64,000 bases of DNA from Limnephilus marmoratus. Its lineage: Eukaryota; Arthropoda; Insecta; Trichoptera; Limnephilidae. The translations under genes and the position numbers were made by a program. The first letter of the stretch is position 1; every line of letters starts with the position of its first letter. The stretch is from contig OU862923.1 in assembly GCA_917880885.1 (NCBI GenBank), positions 25,125,770-25,189,769 of the forward strand, given 5' to 3'. Below, piece by piece: positions 33,446 through 45,063 of the stretch. The notes under the pieces were generated by a model, which made no database searches, was not told the origin of the DNA, and was given only the letters and a program-made list of their open reading frames with translations.

Positions 33446-33489
33446 TATTAAAATAAGTTTTTAAAGAAAGTTAAGAAACCATTGGTATT

Positions 33490-33984
33490 TGTTAAGAATA
33501 GTGATATCTATGAGATAAATACTGTAGTTAATCACATTGATTTAATCATGTCAAGTCACTTCATTTCATCTGGGGTGGTGGATTTTTTTTATTGCAAAAC
33601 ACTTTTTTAATGCAGAGTCAATTTATTTACAATCACTTTTCAGTAACAATGAAATCAACACTTTTTGTAACTAATTTTGGCCCGGACCCCGCCTGGGCAG
33701 TACAGGGACTGTACTCTAAGTATCGATTAATGCGAGAGAGGGAAATATTTTGAATAGCATCCCTTTTATACTGCTAAGAACTGTAAAAATACCGTCTTTC
33801 AGACTATTAAAAATACGAGAATAACAATAACACTGGTATTAGACACCTACTGGGTCACGTGGTCTATTTTAGTTAGTCGGTAACACTAGCTTCCATAAAA
33901 TTCATCCAGAGGTCTCTAGCATTCATACTCTCTTAATAAGCTAATCTAACAGTATTTATCTCATAGATGTCACTATTCTTAACA
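33490..33984 (-). mobile_element. Solo-LTR-like element with 5-bp target duplication
   Basis: 495 bp from TGTTAAG to CTTAACA, flanked by GTATT on both sides (33485-33489, 33985-33989). On the minus strand a TATAAAAGGG box lies at 33770-33761, followed later by AATAAA-type signals near 33600-33640, as in an LTR with U3, R and U5. Unusually for an LTR, the first and last 35 bases are inverted repeats with one mismatch, so a DNA-transposon origin is the alternative. No coding sequence. Confidence 0.65.
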
Positions 33985-34265
33985 GTATTGATAATGTCTA
34001 TCATTTGTAACATGATGTAAATTGTATGTTTAAATAAATAAATAGTTTTTTATGTTTTATTGATGGAACCTTCATTGATTTGAACATATTTTTAAAAAGT
34101 TGCAAAGATAGTAATCAATATTGTTAAGTTACGACCCGCACAATATATTTTTCAAAGAAAATTTTGTATTTAATTTTATTCTACTACCCACGATTTTCTT
34201 TGCAAACAAGCGCGGTAATGTAAGAATTTACAAACAATGTTCCAAACTAAAGCGAATTAGCTAAT

Positions 34266-34541
34266 TTGGGAATGTTTGCTGATTCTGATTACAAAATATA
34301 TAAATTTTCCCTATTTGGAAATCGATACAACAATCTGCCACAAGAAATCCAATACAAAGATTTCAAGCCATGGGGTCCTTTACGGAAAGGACCTAAAGTA
34401 ACTTTGAAATTTAAGAATACAAAGCTTGTGGGGAATCTAGAAATGAAGAAAAGAATCGCCTTTTCAAACCTCTACATGTCTACAAATTATAAATTAAAGT
34501 CCCCCTCGTCGTCTATCTTTCTGTCCGTCTGTTCGCGATAA
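34266..34541 (+). other. Unrecognised open frame of 91 residues
   Basis: Contains a FGNRYNNLPQEIQ segment faintly like a LINE polymerase tail, but the rest does not support it, and the frame runs into the Helitron that starts at 34479. It is probably not a gene. Confidence 0.2.
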
Positions 34542-34923
34542 ACTCAAAAACTACTGATCGGATTTTCATGCAGTTTTCACAAATAGATAAAGTGATTCGT
34601 GAGGAAGGTTTAAGTACATAATTTGTTGAGGATTGTGTTAATTAGATGAAACAGAATGATAATTGTTAGAAGTGTCGGAAAAAGTCAAGCCGCCTGGAAG
34701 CTTTCATCAAAAACACTGCCTAATCCATTTAAGATATAACAAAATAATGCATGGTGGGATATTCCTCTTTTATAGACCTACAAAAAGTCAGCGATGGCAT
34801 ATATCTATCTTTTACGGATTCGCGAGAAACTCAAAGATGACGGTTGTTATGAAGGATGGATAACTTTCCAGTAGATGGCGTTGTGTTTAGTTAGCCACAG
34901 CAAAGCGTTGCCGTGTCAGTTAG
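34479..34923 (+). mobile_element. Helitron-like element
   Basis: Starts TCTACAAATTATAAATTAAA, then GTTCGCGATAAACTCAAAAA and AGTAGATGGCGTTGTG, and ends GCCGTGTCAGTTAG, where the expected CTAG has become TTAG. Same family as the minus-strand copy at 28259-29854. Confidence 0.68.
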
Positions 34924-34992
34924 TGATTTATATTTCTTTAATTTTATTATGATACTATTCCAAAACTACTATTATTACAAGACTATTACAGT

Positions 34993-35222
34993 AGAAGTGA
35001 AACCTTCAGAAAACTAATGTAGACAAGAGTGGGGAGGCTACGAAGCACCACAGAAAGAGGAGACCGATTACTTATGAAGCACCGCACAAAGAGGAAATCC
35101 ATTATTCTATCTCATTCTCTCGTAAGCTAAATCCTACAGATGTATGTATTTGTCTGTTTTTAATTTCGCTTTTTCGTTTGGTCAAGTTTCAAATCACAAC
35201 GGTGCTAAAGAAGTTTTCACTT
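34993..35222 (-). mobile_element. Small MITE M1 copy 3
   Basis: Ends GAAGTGAAACCTTC and GAAGTTTTCACTT are inverted relative to each other. The interior has TCATTCTCTCGTAAGCTAAA and TTCGCTTTTTCGTTTGGTC. A short direct duplication around GAAGCACC(A/G)CA occurs at about 35041-35090. Confidence 0.65.
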
Positions 35223-35693
35223 AAAACAATCTCTCGAATATATTATGGACAATACGGAAGAGTATTTTATATTAATCTTTAGCAAAACGAAACGGCCTGA
35301 AACATGGAAATCATGAAATTATTCCAACCAAATTGGTTTTTCACCCCTAAAACGGAATTTCCACATATTAAATACCCTTATCATGGAGTTTTTAATTAAA
35401 CTCACCGTATCACGTCGCTTGTGGCGTATTGATCGCTAACCATCGTTAAAACATAGTTATTATGAAATAAAATAAAGGAAACAGGCTGAGAATATTATGC
35501 GCCGAAATAATCAGGCAGATTAAAACCTATTCAAATTCAAGGGAAGTTTAATGAAGTGAAAAATTTTAGATTTGGTTCAATATTCGTGCTCAAACCACTA
35601 ACGAACGAAGTCTTCTATATCTCCGCAGAGGTAGCCAAAAAGGATGGAACGCAATGCAACTCTGTCCTGACTCCTTACTTTATATATTCTTCT

Positions 35694-36056
35694 TCTTCTT
35701 GTGCCCTGTCCGTTCAACGGACGTTGGCTATCATGTTGGTTATGCGGACTTTGTTTACTGCGGCCCGAAACAGCTCCACGGTAGACTGGCCAAACCACTG
35801 TCTCAGGTCTTTCAGCCATGAGGTTCTCCTTCTTCCAGGGCCCCGTCTTCCGGCAATCTTTCCCTGCATTATGAGATGCAGGATCTCATACTTCTCTGGA
35901 TGTCTCATCACATGTCCAAGATATTGAAGTTTTCGGATTTTTATAGTTTTAATTACTTCCTTTTCTTTTTTCACCCAAACCATAACATCTTCATTTGTAA
36001 CCCTGTCCATCCAGCTTATTTTGAGTATTCTTCTGTAAATCCACAGTCTCAAGTCG
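35694..36056 (-). pseudogene. RTE-like LINE polymerase, C-terminal fragment
   Basis: The minus frame at 36052-35714 contains RRILKISWMDRVTNEDV, RKLQYLGHVMRHPEKY and GRRGPGRRRTSWLKDLRQW. This is the characteristic tail of RTE-type endonuclease-reverse transcriptases. It ends shortly before an AGAAGAAGAAGAA microsatellite (about 35690-35700), in keeping with RTE 3' ends. All catalytic domains are missing. Confidence 0.8.
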
Positions 36057-36293
36057 CCTAATTTAACTTTATATGTATATTCGTGTATAAATGTGAAACC
36101 ACATTATGTACAAATTATGTTATAGCAAATTAAGCTTGTACTTACGAGTATATTAAGTTAAATAAATATGTAAGTACAAAAAGACCCGGTTTTGACGAAA
36201 TAAAATGCATCAACAAAGTTATAAAGAAATGTATGTTAATAGATAAAAGCACGAATTTTCATTTTTCTTTTGGTTTTTTTTTCGAGTTGCTTA

Positions 36294-36727
36294 TTAAGAC
36301 TCTACAACCAGGCTCGAAAAGAATAAGATGAAGAGATACGAAATTACGAATGTTAGACGAGAGCGACTTACAGCGAGCGATTTACAGCAACAAAATCGAT
36401 GCGAAAATTGCGTAAATGTTTAATAAAACACGAATCGTTTAAAATAAACCAAAAATCTCGAGAGCATTGTCTTAAATAGCGTTTAAAAAAACACTGTGAT
36501 TTATTTCATACATATAACTTGTAAAATAACTGAAACAAACGTGTTTATAATAATTTTTACAGCATACTTTGCGATTTTTTTCTATCGAAGGATTTTTATA
36601 TAATTTGCGTTTCGGCGCAGGCAATGTCTAGATATTATCTTCAAGAATAGCACATATTTTTTAAAACTTACCGTGTTTAAGGGAGATATGTAAGAAATCG
36701 GTAGAAATTCGGATTGCGGGCCCGTAA
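36294..36727. mobile_element. TTAA-flanked MITE, family T2 copy 2
   Basis: 434 bp. Left end TTAAGACTCTACAACCAGGC; the right end ATTGCGGGCCCGTAA has its TTAA mutated to GTAA. The interior matches 61868-62303 closely, including TGCGATTTTTTTCTATCGA and TTTGCGTTTCGGCGC. Confidence 0.75.
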
Positions 36728-36734
36728 TGAACCA

Positions 36735-37130
36735 GCTTCGGCCTCCGTGATCGAGGGTTAAGGCTCTTGACTTGCAATCCGAAGGTGCGGAATCAAATCT
36801 CGGCGTGTGCAAATAAATTTTATTTGATTAATTTGTGTTATTTCACAATTAATTCATTCAAAATAATATTTATTATATTTGCGGCACGTTACAGAGTAGA
36901 AGATAGTCTCAGTAAGTGTAAGACCACAATGGTGTAAGACCACAATTCAGAATTGAACGTTGCTTGAAATGGCCTTAGCCGTATTTGGTGACCAGATCTG
37001 AATAGCCAGGTACTAGCCTCATCTCCTTCCCCTCACCACTACCTTCATAATATACTCCAATCGAGGATGCCATGGTCTCGCTGGCTCCAGACGGGAGCAG
37101 CTGGGACTCTTGTTAGGTATTCAGGAAAAA
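36735..37130 (+). mobile_element. tRNA-derived SINE (S1), old copy
   Basis: Head: CGGCCTCCGTGATCGAGGGT and GGAATCAAATCTCGG, where the B-box is damaged. The body has TTGCGGCACGTTACAGAGTA, GACCAGATCTGAATAGCC and a TGGGACTCTTGTTAGG end. It begins within ten bases of the T2 MITE's end. Confidence 0.78.
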
Positions 37131-37744
37131 TAAAGCTAATGGCCAAAGGAAGAGTCAGTCGTCTCACAAATGGTCTTCCGTTATTTGGACTCTCGATATT
37201 ACCCGACTCAAGAATTTAGTTCACTCGATCGTGCCTTGTTGTCCTAGGGTGTCCCCCTACTCTATCTTCTATCGACTTGAATGTCCACTCACTTAAATAC
37301 ATTAGATTAATAAAAAAGAGATTGAAAAACGCTTCAAACAAAGAAAATAAATTACACACACACAGTGGTAGCACCATTATGCTATCTTAATAGATTTTCA
37401 GCAACACAATATATTTACATGTTAAATTTTGTAAATATATTGTGGAGCTGGAAAATTACCAAAAAATTTTTGAAACGTTCCCTCTGATTTCTTAAGTGGC
37501 CCTTATTCTATAAAATCAAACAAATGAATAAAAAATGCTTTTACGCAATAATAGACATTTCTTATAAATTTTGATTTAAAAAAAATATTATTCAGATTGG
37601 TTGGGTATTTTGAACTAAAATACAAAATTAAGTTTTGGTAAAAAGGGCAGCGCAGCTAAACATCGGCTTGGCATGTTTTTTGGTTATCGTCTTGCATACT
37701 CGTAATGCTGCGGTACATATTCCATGAATTTAATTTCGATATTA

Positions 37745-38066
37745 GTGGTTCGCTACGTTTGGTGAGTTAGCAAGAGTGCAAGGTTCATGGAGTGAGGTTT
37801 GTCTTTGTCTTGGCGGTGGATGTGTTTGCCCATTTGAACTCTCCATCCGGACTATCAAACCATCGCCTTGCTTGAAAGAGTTGGATTCATACGTCCGTCA
37901 CTCTTGGACACATTGACCCCCAGATTCCAACACATCCCTTATACCTTTTTTCTACCCAGAACCCTTCATTTTCCCAAAAAGACCCTCCGCACAACATCTT
38001 CAAAGAAGGAACAGGCCTTTTGAGGTTTTTTTTTCTCGGGGCCTCCTATGAGGAGTTAATGTAAAA
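37745..38066 (+). mobile_element. Internally deleted LINE derivative, copy 4
   Basis: From GTGGTTCGCTACGTTTGGTG (leader position about 3186) through CATACGTCCGTCACTC to AGACCCTCCGCACAACATC and a ...CTCCTATGAGGAGTTAATGT plus A tail. 5'-truncated relative to copies 1-3. Confidence 0.75.
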
Positions 38067-38751
38067 AAAAATCAGAGTGTGCAATTCCCACGCAGTAGAA
38101 TTGAAACTAGGAAGTCGCTAGATGTCGCTTTCTTTTCTTTTGCCTGTTTATTTTAAAGTGATTTGAAGATAAGATATTGATTTTATAAAAATAAAAATCT
38201 TTATTTTTTTGGGCGCTTCATACCGCGGCACTATTGGAGGCCCGTGCTTAGGCGTGAATTTACCGCATTATATTAGAACAGAGGACCGTCAAATAATAAA
38301 TTTTTGTGACGCATTTCCGTTTCATCCGAATTTCAAATCGCTAACGGGGGTAAAGAAGTTTCACTTCAAAAATCGCATCAGGCAGGGTTCGTTTTATATT
38401 CAGTATTTTTGCAAAAATCCTTTACGATATGTGTGCTTGTAATAAATATTTTTCCAAGTGTTTCCAAGTGATCGGACAGTCGAGTCAGGTGGATAGGGTT
38501 CAAATCCCACAGCGCATAAGTTATATGAATATACATCTCACATTAATCACATCCCACCTCGGAAAGTCATTTTGTATAATCTCCACGGCTAAGTTAATTA
38601 AGTTGTCCTGGGGGAAGGGAAGGAGACTGGATAGTCGAATGAATCGAGTTCAATTCCCATAACCTACACAATGTCGTCGCCAAGATAAATTACAAATTTT
38701 AGATATAATTATTGGCTGTGATTTTAGATTTTCACGGCCAAAAGTATTTCC

Positions 38752-38912
38752 GTTATTGATTTTTGGGGTTGAGCTACCTTCTTATTTAGCCAACCTTTCG
38801 GACAGCGATACAGATGGCAGGGCAGGTCTGATGATGGATACATTATCCGAAACGTTGTCTAAAGAAGGAGGTAGAGCAACTCGGCATAACATCCCAAAAA
38901 TAAATAACAAAA
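38752..38912. mobile_element. Inverted pair of PLE-type repeats with one good hammerhead core
   Basis: The plus copy has CTGATGA (38828-38834), arms GGATA (38836-38840) and TATCC (38844-38848), and GAAA at 38849-38852 followed by CGTTGTCTAAAGAAGGAGG. The minus copy to its left keeps GTCCGAAAGGTTGGC but has lost the CTGATGA core. Outer ends are CCCAAAAATAAATAAC-like. The left flank ATTTTCACGGCCAAAAGTAT also flanks, inverted, the pair at 25.9-26.1 kb. Confidence 0.7.
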
Positions 38913-38936
38913 AAAATTGATGTTTAGTATCTTGTA

Positions 38937-39285
38937 TCAAAGTGGTTCGCTACGTTTGGTGACTTAACATGGGTGCCCGGCTTAATGGCTGAGGTTTTTC
39001 CATGTCTTGGCGCCGTATGCGTTTGCCCACCTACTGCGAAAGAGAGAGAGAGAGAGAGGGAATCTCTCACCCTGCGACGCAATGGGAGGGGTGGATTCAT
39101 ACGTCCGTCACTCCTGGACAAATAAAGACTCCCAGATTCCTACCCAACCCTCTTACCTGATTCCTTCTTAGAACTTCCTCTCCTCCCTTTTCATTAAAAA
39201 ACCCTCCACACAGTATACCCAAAGATGACATAGGACTTGAGGGATTTTTTTTCCTCAGGGCCTCCTGTGTAGAGCTAATTTAAAA
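38937..39285 (+). mobile_element. Internally deleted LINE derivative, copy 5
   Basis: AGTGGTTCGCTACGTTTGGT to CATACGTCCGTCACTCCTGG (leader), then ACCCTCCACACAGTATACCC, CCTCAGGGCCTCCTGTGTAG (tail) and A9. A GAGA microsatellite lies at about 39041-39058. It follows a PLE-type repeat by about 25 bases. Confidence 0.78.
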
Positions 39286-39289
39286 AAAA

Positions 39290-39430
39290 ATCTGCGACAA
39301 AATCTGCGACTGCGAAGACAATTTCTTCTTCATCACACGGGCAACATTTACTAGAGCTTATAATGAAATTAGCAGGAGTTTTCCAAAAATCGTCAGGTTA
39401 TTCCTAACCCAAGAACACTTTTCTTAAAAC
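39290..39430 (+). mobile_element. S3 SINE tail fragment
   Basis: GGGCAACATTTACTAGAGC and GGTTATTCCTAACCCAAGAA match the S3 tail. No head is present. Confidence 0.45.
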
Positions 39431-39654
39431 CTACATAATAAAAAATAATAAAGTTGTTGTACATGGACTTAATAAATTAATTTAACATATTTCAGAATAA
39501 AATTATTACACATTTTTGCCCGAGTACCAACTAGCCTGTCGTTTCTTTGACATTCTGAAAAAATAAATAAAAAATACACACCAAGCGTGTTGTCTTATTT
39601 TTGTCAGAAATATGTTTAAAAATGGGTGAATTGACATTTTTTATAAATCTGAAA

Positions 39655-39885
39655 ATTTCGAATATGCGGAGAAGGGAGCAGGTACGCTACTCCAAGCTTC
39701 TTAAATTGCTTGATATGGCTTTAACCGTGTTTGGTGGCTGTATCTGAAAAGTCAGGTACGATCCAACCTTTCTTTCTCTCATCTCCTTCTTGTCTATACT
39801 GTTTTCAAATTCTCATAGTCTCATTGACTCTGGACAGTTAGAATACAGTTAGGACTCATGTGCAGTATTCGCAAAAAAAATCGTC
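39655..39885 (+). mobile_element. Old S1 SINE fragment
   Basis: AAATTGCTTGATATGGCTTT, AACCGTGTTTGGTGGC, GTCAGGTACGATCCAACC and TAGGACTCATGTGCAGTATT, then A8. Strongly diverged and headless. Confidence 0.6.
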
Positions 39886-41309
39886 TTAGAAATTCTGCAA
39901 TATAATTTATTGAAATTGATATCGCTTTTCAAAAATACACTATAGTTGGCTTAGATTGATATTATAACACAACGATAGCGGAAATTTGAAATGCTGTAAA
40001 AGATAAATCCAAAAATGAGTAAAAATGTCATTTTTCTCCATTATCTTTTTCGATCAGCGTCGTCAAAAAATTTCTAGGAAAGTAAGTGTGACCTTTACGA
40101 CGTGCTTTTTAATAGGATTTTTTTAATGAAAAATTAAAAATAAATAAAATTCTTTTATAGAAGAAATTTATAAATTTTTTTAAATATTCTGAACACTTTG
40201 TCCTTTATAGCATTTAAAATTTCATTTCAATTGTATGTTAGTTACATGTTTAATGAAAAAATTAAATATTAAATTGCGGTTGAAAATACAAAAAGATCAA
40301 TGACTTACCAGTAAAAAATACGAATAGAAGGAGGAAAACGTGTATGTGGTATGGACACATCTTTGACAGTAAGCATGTCAACTATACCAGCAATATTTAA
40401 GTCAACGATTTATGTCAACTAACGGATTCACTCATTATTTGCATGCGGCACTAATAATGTATTTAACACACGCAACAATGTTTTAAAAACTAACATTGAT
40501 TATTTCTATTTCATTTATTATTATGTTTAAGGACTTTTGTATAATGTATTTTTTCACACAAACTTATCTTTGTATGATTGTAAGCAATAAATAAAGTTTT
40601 CACGAATATATTCAATCCTACGTCATATATCAATAAGGTTTATGTAACGTTCTTTATTTCGTCAGTAAAAAAAACATTTTTTTATTCTCACTGAAATTCC
40701 ACGAAATTGTTTGAATATTATTTTTTTAGAATCTGCAGCCGATGTCTGAAAATCCATCTTTGTCTGTTCACATTCAAATTTAGAAGCACAGTGTTTTATT
40801 TTGAATTCCGCGACTTACGAAACGCTGTGAAAAGGTGCGTCTGATCGGAACGCTACGACACGACCGCCCTACTCCGAATGCCGAAGGAAACTGACTGGTT
40901 CTGTGAGAGAGAACGAACGCTGGAAAGAAGAAGCGGAATAAAACGAGCGAGAGACGATCCTAACACATCAAGCTCCTGGAAAAGCGTATGTGAAAATAAA
41001 GACATCGCGTCGAAAATATCGGAAAATGTTAGCGTGTAATTTTTGGTACCGTGTGAAATGATTTGTCTTTTTTTTTGATCGACTGGATAGAGCTTTTGAC
41101 TATTTTAATTTAGTGCTTATTTGTCGACTGTTGTTGAAACGGAGCACCGATGCTCATTTTAAGAATATTGGTACCTATATATTGTGAAAAGGTACGATTA
41201 ACGATTTTTAATACGTAAAAATTAGTAACTATTAGTCCATTTTCAAAAAGTTAATACCGTAAAATCGTATGTTTTGTGGCAAAAATGATTTTATAGCAAA
41301 ATAAATGAG
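39886..41309. other. No gene recognised
   Basis: Mostly AT-rich. About 40800-41000 is more balanced in composition (CGCGACTTACGAAACGCTGT, GACACGACCGCCCTACTCCG) but has no supported open frame; it could be old host sequence such as an untranslated exon. Confidence 0.3.
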
Positions 41310-42080
41310 AGCTTTTGGTGCATGACTATCTCAAAGGGAGAACGATTCTTACCGTAGTTGATGGCTCTTCTTTCTCTCCGCACCAAATCAATGCGGGGGT
41401 ACCACAAGGATCTGTGTCGTCACCAACGCTGTTTTTGTTGCACATCAACGATCTTGTTGGATATGCACTAATTTATTGTTACCTTCCTCATACCTTATCT
41501 TTTGAGACAAAAAGGAGACCACCACCTCGAGAAGTTTCGTGCCTGGGATGATGCCAACCTGGTCAGTTTCAACGGTGTCTGATTTCAGCAAAGAGGGAGA
41601 TCAGTGACCGTCTGGTCTATTTGATGGAAGCCCTCCCCAATAAAGGCTCCATTGAATTGCTTGGAGTAAGTATATCAGACCGGCTCAAGTATCCAGGCTC
41701 CATAGAAGCACGAGTAAATCTGACTTCTAGGAAACTGGGCGCCTTGTACAAGGCTAACAGATTCTTCAAAATAACTAGCTGTTCAACCTATACAAATCTC
41801 AAACACAATAGGATAATAGATTCTTCAATAGTGGTCAGCTGCTAACTCCCTACAAATCTCAAGTACCTACGCCCAACAATTGAATTTGGGAGTTACCTCT
41901 GGGCTGGAGCCCCACAATACTTGATAAACCTACTTGATTCTGAACCCGTTTGATTTACCATCCGTCGTTAACAGACCGATTGCAATTTCTAATGCACTTA
42001 TGTAATGTGAGCGTGCTGAGTCTGTTCTACAGGTTTTTTAATAGATCCTGCTCTTTAATAGATTCTGCTGACTCCTTAGC
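41310..42080 (+). pseudogene. Second LINE of the same group, fragment
   Basis: Frame 41315-41551 contains VVDGSSFSPHQINAGVPQGS, i.e. motif B of the reverse transcriptase, then LFLLHINDL; frame 41621-41845 has GSIELLGVSISDRLKYPGSI, corresponding to 6001-6060 of the main LINE. The YADD motif is lost by deletion around 41480. A local duplication (AACCTATACAAATCTCAA and CTCCCTACAAATCTCAAGTA) lies at about 41785-41865. Related to, but well diverged from, the LINE at 3.1 kb. Confidence 0.82.
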
Positions 42081-42439
42081 CAGCAGAATTGATTTTGGTT
42101 TACATTTGGTGTTTGCTTCCTAAAATTCCTAAGATATATTAATTACCCACTCGATTTACCTATACAAACAATAAATTACAATCACTTGAAAGAATGAAAA
42201 TGATTAATACTCTCAGACAGAATTAGTATTTCCGACTTGAATTTCATTTAAAAAAATGTTAAATTCGTCAATTACACTCCACGTACCAACAAGAACCACT
42301 TCATCTAACATTCTTTAAGTGCAACAACAATATCTGAAATGAGTTATTTAGATACTCGCTTGTACCTGGAATGCATGCATTTGGCAATACTTTCCCAGAT
42401 GTAGTAGATATGTTCAACTGCGTGAAACACAGTTACAAA

Positions 42440-42980
42440 CAGGCTATAATATGATATTTAATTAAATGGAGACAATATTAGCGAAACTTAATCGAAAATC
42501 TGGAGACATAAAAATCAGAAAAAGATATTGGCACCGCTGGGACACGAAACCAGGACCTTTGCTTACATTATATTAATTTTATTAACGCACATATTATTAG
42601 CAGCTAACTTTATATATGATTGCAAGATTCAAACCCGAACTAAATGCTATCTAGATAGTGACTGGATACAATTTTATCCATTTTATTTTTAATACGGGAC
42701 ATCTATTGACTCTTCTGCAAGTGTAGGATGAATATTTATTTTTATTTTTAACTTTATGAGTAAAACTTCAAATTGTAATATTTAATTAAATGACAATAAT
42801 ATAAGCGAAACTCAATCGAAAATCTGGAGACAGAAAAATCATAAAAAAGATATTGGCACCTCTGGGACTCGAATCCAGGACCTTCTGCTTACATCTCCAG
42901 ATTTTCGATTGTGTTTCGATAACATTGCCTTCATTTAATTAAATATTACAATGTGAGGTTTTACTCATAAAGTTACAAAT
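42440..42980 (-). mobile_element. tRNA-headed repeat (family S2), two minus-strand copies
   Basis: Copy a (about 42465-42575) and copy b (about 42762-42975) share CGAAAATCTGGAGACA, AAAGATATTGGCACC and, on the minus strand, a B-box-like GGATTCGAGTCCCAGAG (copy b). Copy b is bordered by TTAATATT-type inverted flanks (AGTAAAACTTC ... GAGGTTTTACT), and TCTCCAGATTTTCGATTG occurs again inverted at 42891, making a large foldback. Confidence 0.55.
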
Positions 42981-43930
42981 AAAATTAATTACAATAGGGC
43001 GAGGAGTGAGGGCACTTCCTATAGCTATAGACGGTTCAAGGGTTGATGATGGATGATGAAGTTAGACTTTTAAAAAATTGTAAGAATTTCCAAAATATAA
43101 GTTTCAAAATTATTAGAACAACAAGTCCTTGTGTTGAAAACAATTGAATGAAACCCTTTTTACCTCTTTTGCATTTTAATTTAACCTGAACCAAAATTAA
43201 AAATAACCTTTATTTTTTTTAATCAGTGCCTACACGAACGTTTCTGGCTGTTCCGTAAATTAATTAAATAATATAATGAGGCAATCTTCCCTTTGTTTTT
43301 CCTAATGAGAGATTTGTTTTTTTCCTTATCGTGAAATGTGTTATTTTCATGTCGTGGAAGGCACAAGCAAGAGGAAGTTGGTAAGTACTGGGGAACTAGG
43401 GGATGATGTAAGTAATAATTATTAGGGGATGCTTTCGTGTTCAGCTTGGAGGAGTTGGAATTCGTTTAATTCCGTCTCTTTTGTGTCATGTTTGTAGATT
43501 CGCGTCTTAGAAGCGCGTGCTAATTATAATTGTAATAAAGAGAAACATTTTAATTTAAGAACAATCAACATTAATAATTCGGGGTTTGTTTTATAAGATT
43601 CTTGAATAAATAATATTATTGTGGTGGTTTTACTTTTAATTGGCTCAAATTATATAAATAATCGCGAATTTATTTATATTGTGGAATATTATTGGAATAC
43701 AGTTAATATAAGTGAATAATAATAATAATTTACGCTCATAAATATTTTTGATCCACTTTTTGTGATTGAAAAAATAATATTGGGTTTTAAAAGATATATA
43801 TTTATTATATAATTAAAATGTTACATCAGTATATGATAAACCAATTAAGTTTAATCCTTATCTTATTTTTATTATCATAAATTGATAAACATGAATGTAC
43901 TCGAATCTTAGAAATTGTAAAATTAAAAAT
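42981..43930. other. No gene recognised
   Basis: AT-rich, no coding motif. The interval lies between S2 repeats and a PLE tail. Confidence 0.3.
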
Positions 43931-43939
43931 TTCCAACTG

Positions 43940-44290
43940 AATTTTTGCTTATGACTGCAGTAAAAAATACGGGGATAAATGTTCTTTATATTAATCATAA
44001 AGGAAAACGTTTAGATAACTTAGAAGACTTGGAAATAAAAAAAAATCCCTTAAAAATAATTAATCTATTATCAACAAACAAAAATATTGTCTTATAGCCC
44101 AATCATGGGTATGTTCCCCTACCCACCCACTCTTCATTAATACCTAGCAACGGCTCCACCCCTACCATAATAATACATTGTTACCATCCATATTTCAAAA
44201 CTGCCAAATCAGTATACATTTGCCCTGAAGAAGGAACGGTCATTCTGAAACCGGTCGGATTTACTCAAATATAAAAGTGGTTAAGTAAAA
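43940..44290 (+). mobile_element. PLE 3' end: C-terminal coding remnant, UTR and hammerhead-like repeat
   Basis: A frame through 43965-44096 reads NTGINVLYINHKGKRLDNLE followed by DLEIKK, like the C terminus of PLE proteins (a K.L..LE.LEI pattern), ending at TAG 44096-44098. Then come AGCAACGGCTCCACCCCTAC (shared with 31.2 kb), CTGAAGA (44225-44231), a partly mutated stem (GGAA 44233-44236 with TTCT 44243-44246), GAAA (44247-44250) and CCGGTCGGATTT. Confidence 0.68.
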
Positions 44291-44872
44291 CCTCAAATTT
44301 TAATATTTAATTAAATGAAGACAGTATTAGCGAAACTCAATCGAAAATCTGGAGACAGAAAAATCAGAAAAAGATATTGGCACCTCTGGGACTCGAACCC
44401 ATAACCTTCGACTTACAATGCAACCGTTCTACCAATTTTAATTAAATATTAAAATTTGAGGTTTTACTCATAAACTTAAAAAAATTAAAATAAATATTCA
44501 TCCTAGACTTGCAGAAAAGTCAATAGATGTCGCGTATTAAAAATAAAATGGATAAAAATTTATCCAGACACTATCTAGATATGTAGCATTTATTTCGGGT
44601 TTAAATCTCGCAATCGATTATAAAGATAGCAGCCATTAATATTTGCGTTAAGAAAATGAAGATAATGTTGGTAGTTCTTACTCGAAGTATGATAGAGTTA
44701 AAAGTGACCAAATTGGATATAGACACCTTACCTCAGTTGGTAGAGCTGTTGCCCTGAAAGCAGAAGGTCCTGGGTTCGAGTCCGAGAAGTGCCAATATCT
44801 TTTTCTGATTTTTCTGTCTCCAGATTTTCGATTGAGTTTCGCTAATATTGTCTTCATTTAATTAAAAAAATA
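44283..44872. mobile_element. tRNA-headed repeat (S2), inverted and direct copies
   Basis: Copy c (about 44283-44470, minus) and copy d (about 44730-44872, plus). Copy d begins with a tRNA-like head: TTACCTCAGTTGGTAGAGC (A-box), GGTCCTGGGTTCGAGTCC (B-box), then TGCCAATATCTTTTTCTGAT and a GCTAATATTGTCTTCATTTA tail. 44440-44625 is an inverted copy of 42613-42795. The head folds only partly as a tRNA, so I call it a SINE rather than a tRNA gene. Confidence 0.6.
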
Positions 44873-45063
44873 ATAAATATTTTACATGCATAATAAAAAA
44901 TAAATGATAATAAATATATTACCAGGTACTCCGTTCCTCATCCGTATCATTTTGTCCTATTCTCTTTAACCTAATTGACACTTGATATTCTTTACTGTCT
45001 GAGCTTAACATTAATGTTTATAGTTAAATTAACCAAATAGTATATTTCTGTAAACGAGCCGAG

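Noticed and set aside
35556..35927. Plus-strand open frame opposite the RTE fragment
   Set aside because: The minus strand carries the recognisable RTE-type protein tail; the plus frame is its shadow.
44730..44800. Possible functional tRNA gene
   Set aside because: A and B boxes are present, but acceptor and T stems do not pair well, and the sequence is the head of a repeat with several copies.
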